Program-made: the position numbers and the translations under genes
Notes under the pieces: generated by a model
The model's input: the letters and a program-made list of their open reading frames with translations, nothing else
What the model was told of the DNA's origin: nothing
The model's database searches: none
Shown here: in pieces, positions 44,346 through 56,657 of the stretch
Layout of the letters: each line of letters starts with the position of its first letter
Numbering within the stretch: position 1 is the stretch's first letter
Assembly (NCBI RefSeq): GCF_963082655.1
Contig: NC_081553.1
Location: 60,153,571-60,217,570 of the forward strand
Source of the DNA: Stomoxys calcitrans
Lineage: Eukaryota > Arthropoda > Insecta > Diptera > Muscidae
Length of the DNA: 64,000 nucleotides
Direction of reading: 5' to 3'

Positions 44346-46112
44346 TTTTTTATACCCACCACCGAAGGATGGGGGTATATTCATTTTGTCATTCCATTTG
44401 CAACACATCGGAATATCCATTTCCGACCCTATAAAGTATATATATTCTTGATCAGCGTAAAAATCTAAGGCGATCTAGACATGTCCGTCCGTCGGTCTGT
44501 CTGTCTGTTGAAATCACGCTACAGTCTTTAAAAATAGAGATATCAAGCTGAAATTTCGCACAGATTCTTTTTTTGTCCATAAGCAGGTTAAGATCGAAGA
44601 TGGGCTATATCGGACTATATCTTGATATAGCCCCCATATAGACCGATCCGCCGATTTAGGGTCTTAGGCCCATAAAAGCCACATTTATTATTCGATTTTG
44701 TTGAAATTTGGAACAGTGAGTTGCGTTGGGCCCTTCGACATCCTTCGTCAATTTGGTTCAGATCGGTCCAAATTTGGATATAGCTGCCATATAGACCGAT
44801 CCTCAGATTTAGGGTCTTAAGCCCATAAAAGTCACATTTTATATCCGATTTGGATGAAATTTCGTAAAGAGAGTTGTGTTAGGCCCTTCAACATTCTTCG
44901 TCAATATGGCCCAGATCGGTTCAGATTTGGATATAGCTGCCATATAGACCGATCCTCAGATTTAGGGTCTTAGGCCCATAAAAGCCACATTTATTATCCA
45001 ATTTCGCTAAAATTTGGGACAGTCTTAGGCCCTTCAACTTCCTTCGTTAAATTGGCCTAGATCGGTTCAGATTAGGATATAGCTGCCATATAGACCGATC
45101 CTCCGGTTAAGGGTCTTAGGCCCACAAAAGCCACATTTATTATCCGATTTTGATGAAATTCGGGACAGTGAATTGTGTAAGGCCCATCGACATCCTTCGT
45201 TAATTTGGCTCAAATCGGTCCAGATTTGGATATAGCTGCCATAAAGATCGATCCTCCGATTTATGGTGTAAGGCCCATAAAAGCCACATTCATTATCCGA
45301 TTTTGCTGAAATTTGGGACAGTGAGTTGTGTTAGGCCCTTTGACATATTTCTTCAATTTGGTCCAGATCGGTTCAGATTTAGATATAGCTGTCATATAGA
45401 CCGATTTCTTGATTTATGGTTTTGGGCCCATAAAATGCTCATTTATTGTCTGATGTCGCCGAAATTTAGAACAGTGACTTAAGTTAAGCCCCTTGACATA
45501 CTTCTGCAATATTGCACAGATCGGTCCAGATTTGGATATAGCTACCATATAGACCGATATCTAGGTTTAAGGTTTTGGGGCGATAAAAGACGCATTTATT
45601 GTCCAATGTCGTTGAAATTTGACACAGTGAGTTTGGTTAGGCTCTTCGACGTCCTTCTTCAATTTTGCCCAGATCGGTCCAGATTTGCATATAGCTGCCT
45701 TATAGACCGATATCTAGGTTTTAGGTTTTGGGGCGATAAAAGACGCATTTATTGTCCGATGTCGCCGAAATTTGGGACAGTGCTTTGTGTTAGGCTTTTC
45801 GACATGTTTATGCAACTTGGCCCAAATCGGTCCAGATTTGGATATAGCTGCCATGTAGACCGATATCTCGATTTAAAGTCTTGGCCCCATAAAAGGCGCA
45901 TTTATAATCCGATTTCACTGAAATTTGACACAGTGACTTATGTTCGGCTTTTCGACATCGTGTCGTATATAGTTCAGATCGGTATTAGGTGTATGAGTAT
46001 AAGGTATGAAATTGTCACCGAAATTTGATGAAAGGTGGTTTACATATATACCCGAGGTGGTGGGTATCCAAAGTTCAGCCCGGCCGAACTTAACGCCTTT
46101 TTACTTGTTTTT
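44346..46112 (+). mobile_element. DINE/Helentron-like element, type 1, complete
   Basis: Both ends present: TTTTTATACCCACCACCGAA, GGATGGGGGTATATTC, TTTCCGACCCTATAAAGTAT, ATATATTCTTGATCAGCG, CATGTCCGTCCGTCGGTCTG, then about ten units (GCCATATAGACCGATCCTC, CCCATAAAAGCCACATTTAT). It ends with CCCGAGGTGGTGGGTATCC, AAAGTTCAGCCCGGCCGAAC and TTTTTACTTGTTTTT. This is a good reference copy for type 1. The 140-codon frame at 45606-46028 is repeat read-through. Confidence 0.88.
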
Positions 46113-46670
46113 GTTATATCCTCCACCTTAGAACAGAATTACGAAATTCGTATACCCCCAAACTAATTTCGCCATTCCGTTTGTAACACATCGAATCTAT
46201 TGATCTAAGACCCAAGAAAGTCCGTCCGTTTGTCTGTCAGCCGAAAGCACTCCCATTTTCGAAGGAGTACATCTAGGCACCATATTGACCCATGTAGCTC
46301 CCATGTAAACCGATCTCCCGATTGCACTTCTTGCGCCTCTAGAGAGCCCAATACCGATGTGGCTTTTGGCGTGAAACTTTGCCCATTGACTTTTCCTATG
46401 ATTTCCAAAATATGTACCAAGCATGATTTGAATCGGTCTAGTACATGATATAACTCCCATGTAAGCCGATCTCCCGAATATTCTTCTTAAGCCCCTAGAG
46501 GGCGCAATTCTTATCCGATTTGGTTGAAATATGGCTCGAATCAGTCTATTTCCCTATATAATCCATTATCCTTTGTTTACCTATAAAGTGATACCGTGCA
46601 AAGAACTTGACAAACGCTATCCATAGTGGAGAGTATATAAAATTCGGCCAGGCTGAACTTAGCATGCCTT
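46113..46670 (+). mobile_element. short DINE-like element, type 2-like, fused head-to-tail
   Basis: Starts TATATCCTCCACCTTAG directly after the previous copy's TTGTTTTT. It has CATTCCGTTTGTAACACATCG, GTCCGTCCGTTTGTCTGTC, AAAGCACTCCCATTTTCG and two or three units (AGAGGGCGCAATTCTTATCC), and ends GGCCAGGCTGAACTTAGCATG. The next copy's TTTTATACCC follows with no spacer. Confidence 0.78.
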
Positions 46671-46761
46671 TTTTATACCCCCCACCATAGAATGGGGGTA
46701 TACTAATTTCGTCATTCTGTTTGTAACACCTCGAAATATGCGTCTAAGATCCCATAAAGTA

Positions 46762-47000
46762 TTGGGTTGCCCAAAAAGTAATTGCGGATTTTTCATATAG
46801 TCGGCGTTGACAAATTTTTTCACAGCTTGTGACTCAGAAATTGCATTCTTTCTTCTGTCAGTTATCAGCTGTTACTTTTAGCTTGCATTAGAAAAAAAGT
46901 GTAAAAAATTTATATTTGATTAAAGTTCATTCTAAGTTCTATATAAAATATATATTCTCTTTCTTTTAAAAAATCTGCAATTACTTTTTGGGCAATCCAA
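46762..47000 (+). mobile_element. mariner-type MITE, copy 6, inside a DINE-like end
   Basis: 239 bp with TA at 46760-46761 and 47001-47002. The right end has one change (GGCAATCCAA). It is inserted in CATAAAGTA-TATATGTTCTTG, the same TATATA-rich site of the DINE-like core that copy 5 hit. Confidence 0.93.
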
Positions 47001-47044
47001 TATATATGTTCTTGATGGTCGTGACATTCTAAGTCGAACTAGCC

Positions 47045-47262
47045 ATGCCCGTCTGTCCGTCCGACCGTCTGTCCGTCCGACCGTCTGTCTGTCCATCCGT
47101 CTGTCCGTCCGTCTGTCCGTCCGTCTGCCCGTCCGTCTGCCCGTCCGTCCGACCGTCTGTCCGTCCGTCCGTCCGTCCGTCTGTCTGTCCATCAGTCTGT
47201 CCGCCCGTCTGTCCGTCCGTCCGTCTGTCCGTCCGTCTGTCTGTCCGTCCGTCTGTCGAAAG
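47045..47262. repeat. (GTCY)n microsatellite of DINE-like element
   Basis: About 54 tetranucleotides of GTCC, GTCT and GACC. Frames open on both strands (SVRPSVCPSVCP on plus, DGQTDGRTDRR on minus) only because the unit lacks stops. Confidence 0.92.
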
Positions 47263-49372
47263 CACGTTACCTTTTGAAGGAGTAGAGCTAGACGCTTGAA
47301 ATTTTGCACAAATACTTCTTATAAGTGTAGGTCGAAGGGCCAAATAGGTCCATGTTTTGATATAGCTGCCATATAAACCGATCTTGGCTCTTGACTTCTT
47401 GAGCCTCTAGAGGGCGCAATTCTCGTCCGATTTGACTGAAATTTAGCACATAGTGTGTTAATGTCACTTTGAACTATTGTGCTAAGTATGGTTTAAATCG
47501 GTCCATAACCTGGTATAGTTACCATATAAACCTATCTTTGGTCTTAACTTCTTGAGCCCCTAGAGGGCGCAATTCTCTTCCGATTTGACTGACGTTTTAC
47601 ACATAGTGTTTATATCAGGTTATATATCGATTTAAACAATACTTGGAACAGTTTTTGGAAATCATACCGAGAGAAGTCGGCCAAGAGACGAAGCCTATTG
47701 AAATTGGGAAAAATCGGTTCAGATTTGGATATAGCTTCCATATATATGTTTGTTCGATTTGCAGTAATAATGCAATAAAATGGCCATTTGTTAACCGATT
47801 CTCTTGAAATTCGTTAGGAAGGATTTTCTCTTGACTCTCGACATTACTGGTGAAATTCATGGAAATCGATTCACATTTAGATATAGCTCTCATATATATA
47901 TATCGCCCGATTTTCACTCCTAGAACCACTGAAAGCGCATTTATAGACCAATCTTCCCAAAACTTCGTACAGCACTTTCTTCAACGACTGTCACGGTATC
48001 TGAGAAGTTTGTCCGAATTCGGTTCAGATTTAGATATAGCTCCCATATATATGTTGCTCCGATTTGCAGTAATATTGCAATAAAATGGTCTTTTGTTAAT
48101 CGATTGCAGAAAGGATTTTGTTATGACTCTTGATATTACTGGCGAATTTCATAGAAACCAGCCCAGGCTTAGAAATAGCTGTCGTATATGTATATCGCCA
48201 GATTTTCACCCCCAGATCCGCTGCAAGCGCATTGTTTGACCAATCTTGCCAAAATATCGCACCATGCTTTCCTCGACGACTACCACATTATCTGAAAAGT
48301 TTGCTTGAGATCGGTTCAGAATTAGATGGAGCTCCCATATATATGTTTGTCAGATTTTGGGTAATTTGCACAAATGTTGCCATTTGTCAACCGTAGTTAT
48401 TACAGTTTGAATGTATTTTTGCTCGCCGAGGTCCATTAAAATTGGTTCAGGATTGAATACAGCTTCCAAATTGTACTTATGGGGTAGGTGTAGGGTATTA
48501 TACAGTCGGAACCGCCTGCCCTTTTGCCCTCCCATACAGGTTATATATGAGAAAGAAAGATAGCCCCCTAGAAAATGATAGCCCTTTTTGAGGTCTAAGC
48601 CCCATAGAAGTTGCATTTATTGCCCGATTTCACTGAAATGTGGCCCAGTCAGTTTTCAAGTTTTTTAAGCCCATTGACATCTATGATCGTTCTATAATTG
48701 AATATAAGTTCTTGAGCGCTTACAAGGCAGATTTAATAGCGTTTAAGAGCAGATAATAGTGATAGTGAGTTGTCTCAGGACCCTCGAAACTCGTATCGAA
48801 TACGGTTGGATTGGATAATATGTTCATAAAGCCACCATAAAGACCGATCTCCCGATTTAAGATCTAACCCTGGTAGATGCCGCATTTTTTTTTTTCCTAA
48901 TTTAACAGACATTTGGCACTGTGAGCAGTGTTAGGCCATTCGTCATCCGTGCGGAGCATGGTTGGAACCATATTTTGATATAGTTTCCATATACTCTGAT
49001 ATATCCCAATTTGCTGAAATCCCAATATACATCCCAATTTGCTGAAATTTGTTACCGTAAGTTGCATAAAAACATGAATATGTTGCTGATCAGATCATAT
49101 TTTGTGTATACCTGATATATATACCCATCTCAGCTTTTAATGTCTTGAACCCACATAAGGCACATTTATTACCCGATTTCGTTGAATTTAAGAATAGTGA
49201 GTTGCGTTAGACTTTTGACGTCCTTTGACCAAGAACAGACCATAATTCGTATTCGGGTTCACAAAAAGTGCATTTTAAACAGATTTTGTCGTATTGTGTT
49301 TAATGTATAGCAGAGGTGGTGGGTATTCAAAGTTCGTCCCGGCTGAACTTTATACCCTTCTACCAGTTAAGT

Positions 49373-50669
49373 TTACTGAAGTTGACACGGAAACTTTTCC
49401 TTTCGTCATTTGCGAACTTTTTATTCGCCGCATTAATGCATTTCGGTCAAAATAAATGCATTGCGCTCAAAGCCTAGGACTCTTCCATTTCGCATTGTCT
49501 TCAGTCAATGCAACCATTATAGGGTACAAATGCATTTTAATGTCTCAACTTAACTTTTTGTTAACGGCGACCATACACTTTCGAATATAATAATTTTTAC
49601 AACCGATTTTTATGACAATCTCTTGACGCGATAACACCGAACATTGCCACCAAACAATCCAAGTATTTACAGCATTTACCCCCATTCCATTTGGCTCAGG
49701 GTGAGCCAAGTGAGTCAGATAATCATCAAATATCCTTGGTTCATTTGCCCCACGAACAGATGCCACCGCGCCAACATCGCCTGTTTCAAGCGCACATGAC
49801 ATTTATCAATAATCGTAAAAACTAAAATCAAATCAAATATTATGCATATGATAAATGCACCAAAAAGTATTTTCAAAATGTAATGAACAAGAAAACAAAA
49901 AAAAAAATGAGAACATATTAACTTGAGCACATGGTCCATGGGATAGAGGGGGGAGAGGAGGCGCACAACCACAAGGCAACACAATTAAAATCTCAGCATT
50001 AATTATTATTCCAATGACTTTGAATTTATAGGCCATCACTTTGATCCATGTGTTTCACACACACACACGCGCAATGGTAATAGGAAGAAGACATAGTCTT
50101 GCGTGAGTTAATGGGGAGGAGTAGGATACATGTGTGCTTTAATAAGTAACATAAAACGCCAATACCCTTCCTCAAGCCAACCCATAAATACGCGACCAAT
50201 AATAATTATGAATGTGCTGAAACTATTCTCTAGCACTGGGACAAGATACATATAAGGAATTTGACTTATTGAAATGTCATATCGTAAAGATTATTATTTT
50301 ATGACAACCGAGTACTTTGTAGCTGGTGACAGACGTCAAAACTTATCGTGTGTCTGCCCTCATCAATACAAATCCCCATTGATGTGCGCTTATAAGCGTT
50401 GCGCACATTTGCCTGCGCTATGTTAGAGTATCTCTGCTTGAGAAAGGGAGCCTACACCCGCCATCATCATATGAGTATACGAGTATGCATTAATAATCTG
50501 TGAGACTGGTGTTGCTGGTGAATATTTGTTAATAAATCCGTAATTCATGTATCTTTTCATTATTGTTTTCATAAATACTTTTACTACAGTTTTAAGAATC
50601 TTTAAAAGTAACTTCAATGAAATATGTTATGAATATTTATGAACCGGAGGTTCAATGTATGACTAAACA
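49373..50669. other. low-copy AT-rich stretch
   Basis: Contains an (AC)n run at 50055-50068 and A runs. The minus-strand frames at 49545-50039 overlap in different phases and have no domain features. No gene or repeat family recognised. Confidence 0.35.
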
Positions 50670-51630
50670 ATTAAAAAGGCGGTCAGTTCCGCCGGGCCGA
50701 ACTTTGGATACCCACCACCTCGGGTATATATGTGAACAACCTTTCGTCAACGTCCAGTGAAAAATGCATACCTTATGCCCCACAGCAGCTATATAGACAT
50801 ATCGTCCGATTTAGACCAAATGCTTATAAGTACAAGTCATTGTTCAACCGAGAGATCGGTCTATATGGTAGCTATATCCAAATCTGGTTCGATCTGAGCC
50901 AAATCGAAGACAAACATCGAAGGGCCTAACATAACTGACTGTCCCAAATTTCAGCAAAATCGGATAATAAATGTGGCTTTTATGGGCCCAAGACCCTAAA
51001 TCGGAGGATCGGTCTATATGGCAGCTATATCCAAATCTGAACCGATCTGAGCCAAATTGACGACGGATGTCGAAGGGCCTAACACAACTCACTTTCCCAA
51101 ATTTCAGCAAAATCGGATAATAAATGTGGCTTTTATGGGCCTAAGACCCTAAATCGGCGGATCGGTCTATTTGGCAGCTATATCCAAATTTGAACCGATC
51201 TGGGCCAAATTGACAGAGGATGTCGAAGGGCCTAACGCAACTCACTGTCTCAAATTTCAGCAAAATCAGATGATAAATAAGGCTTTTATGGGCCCAAGAC
51301 CCTAAATCGGAGGATCGGTCTATATGGCAGCTATATCCAAATTTGGACCGATCAGGGCCAAATTGACGAAGGATGTCGAAGGGCCCAACGCAACTCACTG
51401 TCCCAAATTTTAGCAAAATCGGATAATAAATGTGGCTTTTATGGGCCTAAGACCCTAAATCGGCGGATCGGTCTATATGGGGGCTATATCAAGATATAGT
51501 CCGATATAGCCCACCTTCGAACTTAACCTGCTTATGGACAAAAAAAAGAGTCTGTACAAAATTTTAGCTCAATATCTCTATTTTTAAAGACAGTAGCGTG
51601 ATTTCAACAGACAGACGGACGGACATGTTA
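50670..51630 (-). mobile_element. DINE/Helentron-like element, type 1, 5'-truncated
   Basis: 3' end at 50670 (AAAAAGGCGGTCAGTTCCG, CCGGGCCGAACTTTGGATAC, CCACCACCTCGGGTATATAT), five or six units (TCGGTCTATATGGCAGCTAT, AGACCCTAAATCGGAGGATC), then GTGATTTCAACAGACAGACG and GACGGACATG, where it stops. The CTATAAAGTATATATATTC core and TATACCC end are missing. Confidence 0.8.
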
Positions 51631-52162
51631 GTTACATATATCCATATTTAGTCAAAAATCTCGATTTTTTGAGCATATTCTACAACGAAATATGTGCGAT
51701 TTGGACCAAAGTCTGCACAAACTTCCAGGGATTTAACACAGTTCGATTAACCAAATTTCGGAAAATTGCGACTTTGCGACATTAATGGGCCTTGGGCCTT
51801 AAATTGGACGATCTGAATATATTGGACGCGAATGTCGAAGGGCCTAACACAGCTCAGTACGCCAAATTTCAGCACAATAGGGTAATATATGCGCAGTTTA
51901 TGGGACCTATGCACCGATTTAAGCGAAATTTTGTATGCCAACTTATGGTACCTCACAAAGAAAAATTTGGTATACAATTTTGTGGTTAAAAAACGTGGGG
52001 GAACGCCCCATCTCAAAACCCACTCGGACGGACCAATGCACCGATTTAAGCGAAATTTTGTATGCCACCTTATGGTACCTCATAAACAAAAAATTGGTAT
52101 ACAATTCTGTGGTCAAAAAGCATGGGGGAACGCCCCATCCCAAAATCCACTCGGACGGACAT
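51631..52162. repeat. unassigned repeat with 127-bp tandem duplication
   Basis: From 51909 to 52162 a 127-bp unit (ATGCACCGATTTAAGCGAAA, TGTATGCCAACTTATGGTAC, GTGGGGGAACGCCCCATC) occurs twice in tandem with about 90% identity by eye. The left part (51631-51908) contains weak DINE-like echoes (GAAGGGCCTAACACAGCTC). Frames in it are not genes. Confidence 0.7.
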
Positions 52163-52540
52163 GTTGACCGATTGGGACAATGTTGGTATCAAACGAAAGG
52201 TATTCAAGAGTAGAGTACGAACTTGGTATTAAAATGTCACCATAAGTGTCGGGGGTCCCCCAAACACCAAAAACACCATCCAACAGGACACTTTTACAGC
52301 TTTGGGCAATATGGGTATCAAATGAAAGATATTGATATTGATATTGAAGGGTATCTGATATATAAGGTTCCCCTTCACCCCCAAAAATACCATCGCACCG
52401 GACATATTTACCGACCATAGCAATATAATGCTCAAATGAAAGATATTTGGAAGTAGAGCATTTGGGAGTGATATCCACATAAGGGCGAAATATCTGAAAG
52501 GCCGTACCAGCACCAAACAGGACTTATTCCCCTTAACGTG
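52163..52540 (-). repeat. second dispersed repeat family (as at 22.7-23.9 kb)
   Basis: Units like GACAATGTTGGTATCAAACG, AAGGTATT, AGAGTACGAA and CACCGGACATATTTACCGAC, with a GATATT run near 52330-52345. This is the CCCC-rich family described at 22.7 kb. Strand is nominal. Confidence 0.6.
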
Positions 52541-52605
52541 CCAGTATAAGAATTAGATAAAGTAAGAGAGTGAATGAAGGAGCAGCGCAGCGTGCCCTGT
52601 CCAGC

Positions 52606-52975
52606 TAAAGGGTGATTTTTTTACCCATTATCTTTTTGGCAACACTGGTTTAAACAGCTCTCGCACATTTCATGTTTTGTTTCACTGTCAAACATCTTCA
52701 GTTTGGTCTATAATTTAAGCATAATTCGTCTTACAAAAAACAACAAAAATATTCTTTCATTTTACGTCAAAGCTCATTTTTGCCTCAATGGGTGCGTAAA
52801 TAAACCGACTTGTCCAGAAAATGTCACAGTTTGGTGCGGTTTATGGGCTGGTGGCATCATTGGACTGTACTTCTTCAAAGATAGGGCGAATCGTAATGTA
52901 ACTGCGAATGGTGAGCGCTACCAAGAGATGATACCCATCCCCCAGCAGAAGCGAAGAACGCCCAAGGTTTAAGAA
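52606..52975 (+). mobile_element. Tc1/mariner-type relic, second subfamily
   Basis: Begins TAAAGGGTGATTTTTTTAC, the same terminus as the foldback at 22.06 kb. Then a short UTR-like stretch and coding relics HFCLNGCVNK, CPENVTVWCGLWAGGIIG, LYFFKDRANRNVTANGERY. The position of the catalytic DE before AHF reads VK, so that Asp is lost. The region before it is deleted. No right-hand inverted repeat is seen, so the 3' end is truncated near 52975. Confidence 0.82.
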
Positions 52976-52984
52976 ACAACGGCT

Positions 52985-53420
52985 AACAGACTCCATTAGG
53001 GCTGATATCGAAAAGCCTAACACAACTCACTGTCCCAAATTTCGGCGAAATCGGACAATAAATGCGCCTTTTATGGGCCCATGATTATAAATCGAGTGAT
53101 CGGTCTATATAGCAGCTATATCCAAATCTGAACCGATCTAGACCATATTGAAGAAGGATGTCGAAGGGCCTTCCACAAATCACGGTCCCAAATTTCGCCG
53201 AGATCGGACAATAAAATCACCTAAAATAGCCGAAGACCATAAATCGATAGATCGGTGTATACGACAGCTATATCTAAATCTGAACCAATCTGGTCCAAAT
53301 TAAAAATGAATATCGAAGGGCCTAACACAACTCGGTCTATATGGCGGCTATATCCAGATCGGTGCCAAATTGAAGAAGTATGTCTGTTGAAATCACGCTG
53401 CAGTGTTTAAAAATAGAAGT
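52985..53420 (-). repeat. DINE-like fragment, type 1
   Basis: Three units (GAAAAGCCTAACACAACTC, AATGCGCCTTTTATGGGCC, ATCGGTCTATATAGCAGC), then GTCTGTTGAAATCACGCTGC and AGTGTTTAAAAATAG. Both termini are absent. Confidence 0.65.
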
Positions 53421-54066
53421 ACACCTACTTGAGGAGTTTCTCTGCTGATCATTTTATATTCATAGACCCCAAGCCTGCCGTAAAGCATCTTTTAGTAAGT
53501 CAGTTATTATTAAACTTTTTTACGGTAGAGTTAATGCCTAGAAACTCCAACTCCTTCATGATTGACGTCGGTTTTACATTATTGAAAGCACCTTCATTGT
53601 ATATTCCTTGACAGCGTGAGAACCCTCTATGTAACCGACTAGGTTGTTAAGGGCTGCTTCAGTGGATTTGCCTTTACTACATACACGCTGCTGCCGTGAC
53701 AGGCGATCTCTAGGGATCTGTGACCTAAGACATGATTCTATCAACCTCTCAAGAGTCTTGAGCATAAAGTATGACAGACTAATAGGCCGACCTTTCGTCT
53801 TCGTGTGGTAGGGTTTTCCTGCATTCGAAATGAAAATGACCTTCGTGTCCCTCCCACAGGTTTATATGACATGTTGATACTAGCAGAGTAAACCTCCCTT
53901 AGCCAGGGAACCAGTCTATCAGACGCAACTTGTAATTCAACTGGTGATACATCATCAGGGCCTGGCGACTTAAAGGAGTCGAAACTTCTTATCGCCCAAA
54001 GGATTTTCGGCTCAGACACAATTTCCCTAATAGCCAGTAGTAAAAAAGTAGTTCCACATTCTCCAT
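53421..54066 (-). pseudogene. Jockey/I-like LINE reverse transcriptase relic
   Basis: Minus strand: AIRSFDSFKSPGPDDVSPVE (RT block with the conserved KSPGPD), then GRPISLSYFMLKTLERLIE-like coding across frameshifts, then QQRVCSKGKSTEAALNNLVG, EYTM, GAFNNVKPTSIM, LEFLGINSTVKK and finally an RETPQVGVLL equivalent of RGTPQGG. The segment that should carry the first catalytic Asp (between EYTM and GAFNN) is deleted and the YxDD block is beyond the break. An inactive RT piece, with no endonuclease. Confidence 0.85.
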
Positions 54067-54074
54067 GCATGCTC

Positions 54075-54143
54075 TGACTTCTGATATGTAAGAAATTTGC
54101 GCCCTGTTCCTTAGTGGCAGGTTCTTGGGCAAAATTTGCAGTT
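54075..54143 (+). mobile_element. SINE family A tail fragment
   Basis: GATATGTAAGAAATTTGCGC, CCTGTTCCTTAGTGGC and GGGCAAAATTTGCAG match the 3' part of the family A SINEs. Only about 70 bp remain. It abuts the 5' side of the minus-strand LINE RT relic. Confidence 0.75.
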
Positions 54144-54327
54144 ATACCTTGAACCACTGTGCCCCTCTAGATTTATTAGCTTCCTTGTTGAGGTTTCCAC
54201 ATGTGCTAAGCTGACGTCAATATCAATGTCGTCGCGGTCGTTGTTTCCATCAATTGGTGTTTATACGTTCATTGATTCCCAATTTATGGCAATCCTTGCC
54301 AAGTTGATTTACTTTTGGCATCGATTG

Positions 54328-54362
<35 letters not shown>

Positions 54363-55016
54363 ATGTGCGCTCATCTTATCTGGACGATAATTAATGAAGC
54401 CATAAAAACTAAAAAGTCAATTAATTAAAAATGCACATACTTAAGAAATAGGGCGAATGGTATTTGTAAACTATGAATGTTAGCCTTCATCTCCACCCTC
54501 ATCCCTCACCGCTGCGGCAATGAACCTCAGTACACTCCTCCACTACTCCTGACTAAACCCATTACAAAGCATCACATAAAGTACTTGTCCATGTAGGAGA
54601 GTCCGACGGTTATACTGGGAGAAGTTTCTGGTTTCTTGAGCTGCTGACATTGCTGCCGCCACCAATAAAGTGCTCGTAAAAGTGTAAAAAGTATTAAATG
54701 TTCCCCTTTTTTATTTCATTTCATGACGATTTCTATTTGTTTAATGATTTCTTTGTAGTTCAAGTCGGGTTTCTATCCATGGGAGCTATGAAGACGAAGG
54801 AAAAGGAATAGGGAAGGGGAGGTAAAACTAGACACTGAAAAAAATCCCATAAAAGTTTTTTAAGGAGAAAAAAAAGTTTTTTCACTTGGCTTTTATCTGA
54901 AAAATGGCTAAATATCTGAAAATATCGCTTCCAAGCAGGGTTGAGGAGTCGAGCAATTTTGGCTCAAGATCGACTCCGGGTAAATTTTTCCATCACAAGC
55001 TCTGAAATGTTTTAAT
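54144..55016. other. low-copy stretch
   Basis: Contains a (GT)n run of about 30 bp at 54330-54360. No coding or repeat family recognised. Confidence 0.35.
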
Positions 55017-56631
55017 TTTTATACCCTCCACCATAGGATGGGGGTATACTAATTTCGTCATTCGGTTTGTAACTCCTCGAAATATTCGTCTAAGACCCCA
55101 TAAAGTATATATATTTTAGATCGTCATGACATTTTAAGTCGAACTAGCCATGTCCGCCCGTTTGTCCGTGCGCCCGTCCGTCTGTCGTTCGAAAGCACGC
55201 CAACTTTGGAAGGAGTAAAGCTAGCCGCTTACGATTTTGCACAAATACCTCATATTAGTGTAGGTCGGTTGTGATTGCAAATGGGCTATATCGGTCCATG
55301 TTTTGATATAGCTGCCATATAAACCGATCGTGGGTCTTGACTTCTTGAGCCTCTAGAGGGCGCATTTCTTATCCGATTGGAATGAAATTTTTCACGACGT
55401 GTTTCGATATGACTTCCAACAACTGTTCTTAGTTAGGTTCAAATCGGTGCATAACCTGATATAGCTGCCATATGAACCGATATTGGGTCTTGACTTCTTG
55501 AGCCTCTAGAGGGCGCAATTCTCATCCGATTGGAATGAAATTTTGCACGACGTGTTTCGATAAGCCTTCCAACAACTGTTCTTAGTTAGGTTCAAATCGG
55601 TGCATAACCTGATATAGCTGCCATATAAACCGATCGTGGGTCTTGACTTCTTGAGCCTCTAGAGAGCGCAATTCTTATCCGATTGGAACGAAAATTTGCA
55701 CGACGTGTTTCGATATGACTTCCAACAACAGTTCTCAGTGAGGTTCAAATCGGTGCATAACCTGATATAGCTGTCATATAAACCGATCTGGGGTCTTGAC
55801 TTCTTGAGCCTCTAGAGGGCGCAATTCTTATCCGATTTGGCTAAAAATTTGCAGGACGTGCAACAATTGTGCCAAGTATGGTTCAAATGGGTCCATAACC
55901 TGATATAGCTGCCATATAAAGCGATCTGGGGACTTGACTTCTTGAGCCTATAGAGGGCGCAATTCTCATCCGATTGGAATGAAATTTTGCACGACGTGTT
56001 TCGACATGCCTTTCAACAACTGTTCTAAGTTAGGTTCAAATTGGTGCATAACCTGATATAGCTGCCATATAAACCGATCTGGGGACTTGACCTCTTGAGC
56101 CTCTAGAGGGCGCAATTCTTATCAGATTGGAAGGACATTTAGCATGACGTATTTTATTATGACTTTCAATAACTGTGCCAAATGAGGTTTAAATCGGTTC
56201 ATAACCTGCTATAGCTGCCATATAAACCGATCTGGAATCTTGAGATCTTGAGCCTCTAGAGGTCGCAATTATTATCCGATTCTGGGGGTCCACCCCTTTC
56301 CCAAAACACCCTCCAAATAGGACTTGTTTACTGACCATGGGAATATGGGGCTAAAATAAAAGGCATTTGAATGCAGAATACGAATCTGATATCCAAATAT
56401 GGGACCAAGTGTTTGGGGGGCCGAACGGCGGATCCTCGCATGATGGTCTGAATCGGTCTATAGCCTGATACAGCTCCCATATAAATCGATTTCTCTATTT
56501 TACTTATTGAGCCCCCAAAGGGCGCAATTCTTATTCCAATTGACTGACATCACACACAGGTCTCCAACATATAATTTAACTGTGGTCCAAACCGGACCAT
56601 ATCTTGAAAGCGCTCTTATAGCAGAGCAAAT
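55017..56631 (+). mobile_element. DINE/Helentron-like element, type 2, 3'-truncated
   Basis: Intact 5' end with a subterminal hairpin: TATACCC at 55020-55026 pairs with GGGTATA at 55042-55048. It continues CGAAATATTCGTCTAAGACC, CCATAAAGTATATATATTTT, CATGTCCGCCCGTTTGTCC and GAAAGCACGCCAACTTTGG. About eight units follow. It is interrupted at about 56281-56431 by another repeat and lost after GCAGAGCAAATCT near 56631. Confidence 0.82.
56281..56431. repeat. insertion of the second dispersed family
   Basis: CTGGGGGTCCACCCCTTTCC, AAAATACC-like joins, CTGACCATGGGAATATGGGG, CTAAAATAAAAGGCATTTG and GGGACCAAGTG belong to the family at 22.7 kb. The DINE-like unit resumes after it at CGGATCCTCGCATGATGG. 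Confidence 0.65.
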
Positions 56632-56657
56632 CTAAAAATTTGCTCACACCCTACAAA

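Larger units (their letters stand above)
46671..49372 (+). mobile_element. long DINE-like element, mixed core, with MITE
   Basis: 5' end TTTTATACCCCCCACCATAG, GGGGGTATACTAATTTCG, CCCATAAAGTAT (split by a MITE), GTTCTTGATGGTCGTGAC, then a long GTCY block, two type 2 units, and from about 47620 different core units (ATATAGCTCCCATATATATG, CGCCCGATTTTCAC). Type 1-like units follow from about 48590, and the end reads AGAGGTGGTGGGTATTC, AAAGTTCGTCCCGGCTGAAC. Either one mosaic element or two merged copies. Confidence 0.65.

Noticed and set aside
54330..54360. (GT)n microsatellite as a regulatory element
   Set aside because: An ordinary dinucleotide repeat; similar runs occur at 1.74, 11.24, 50.06 and 58.95 kb.
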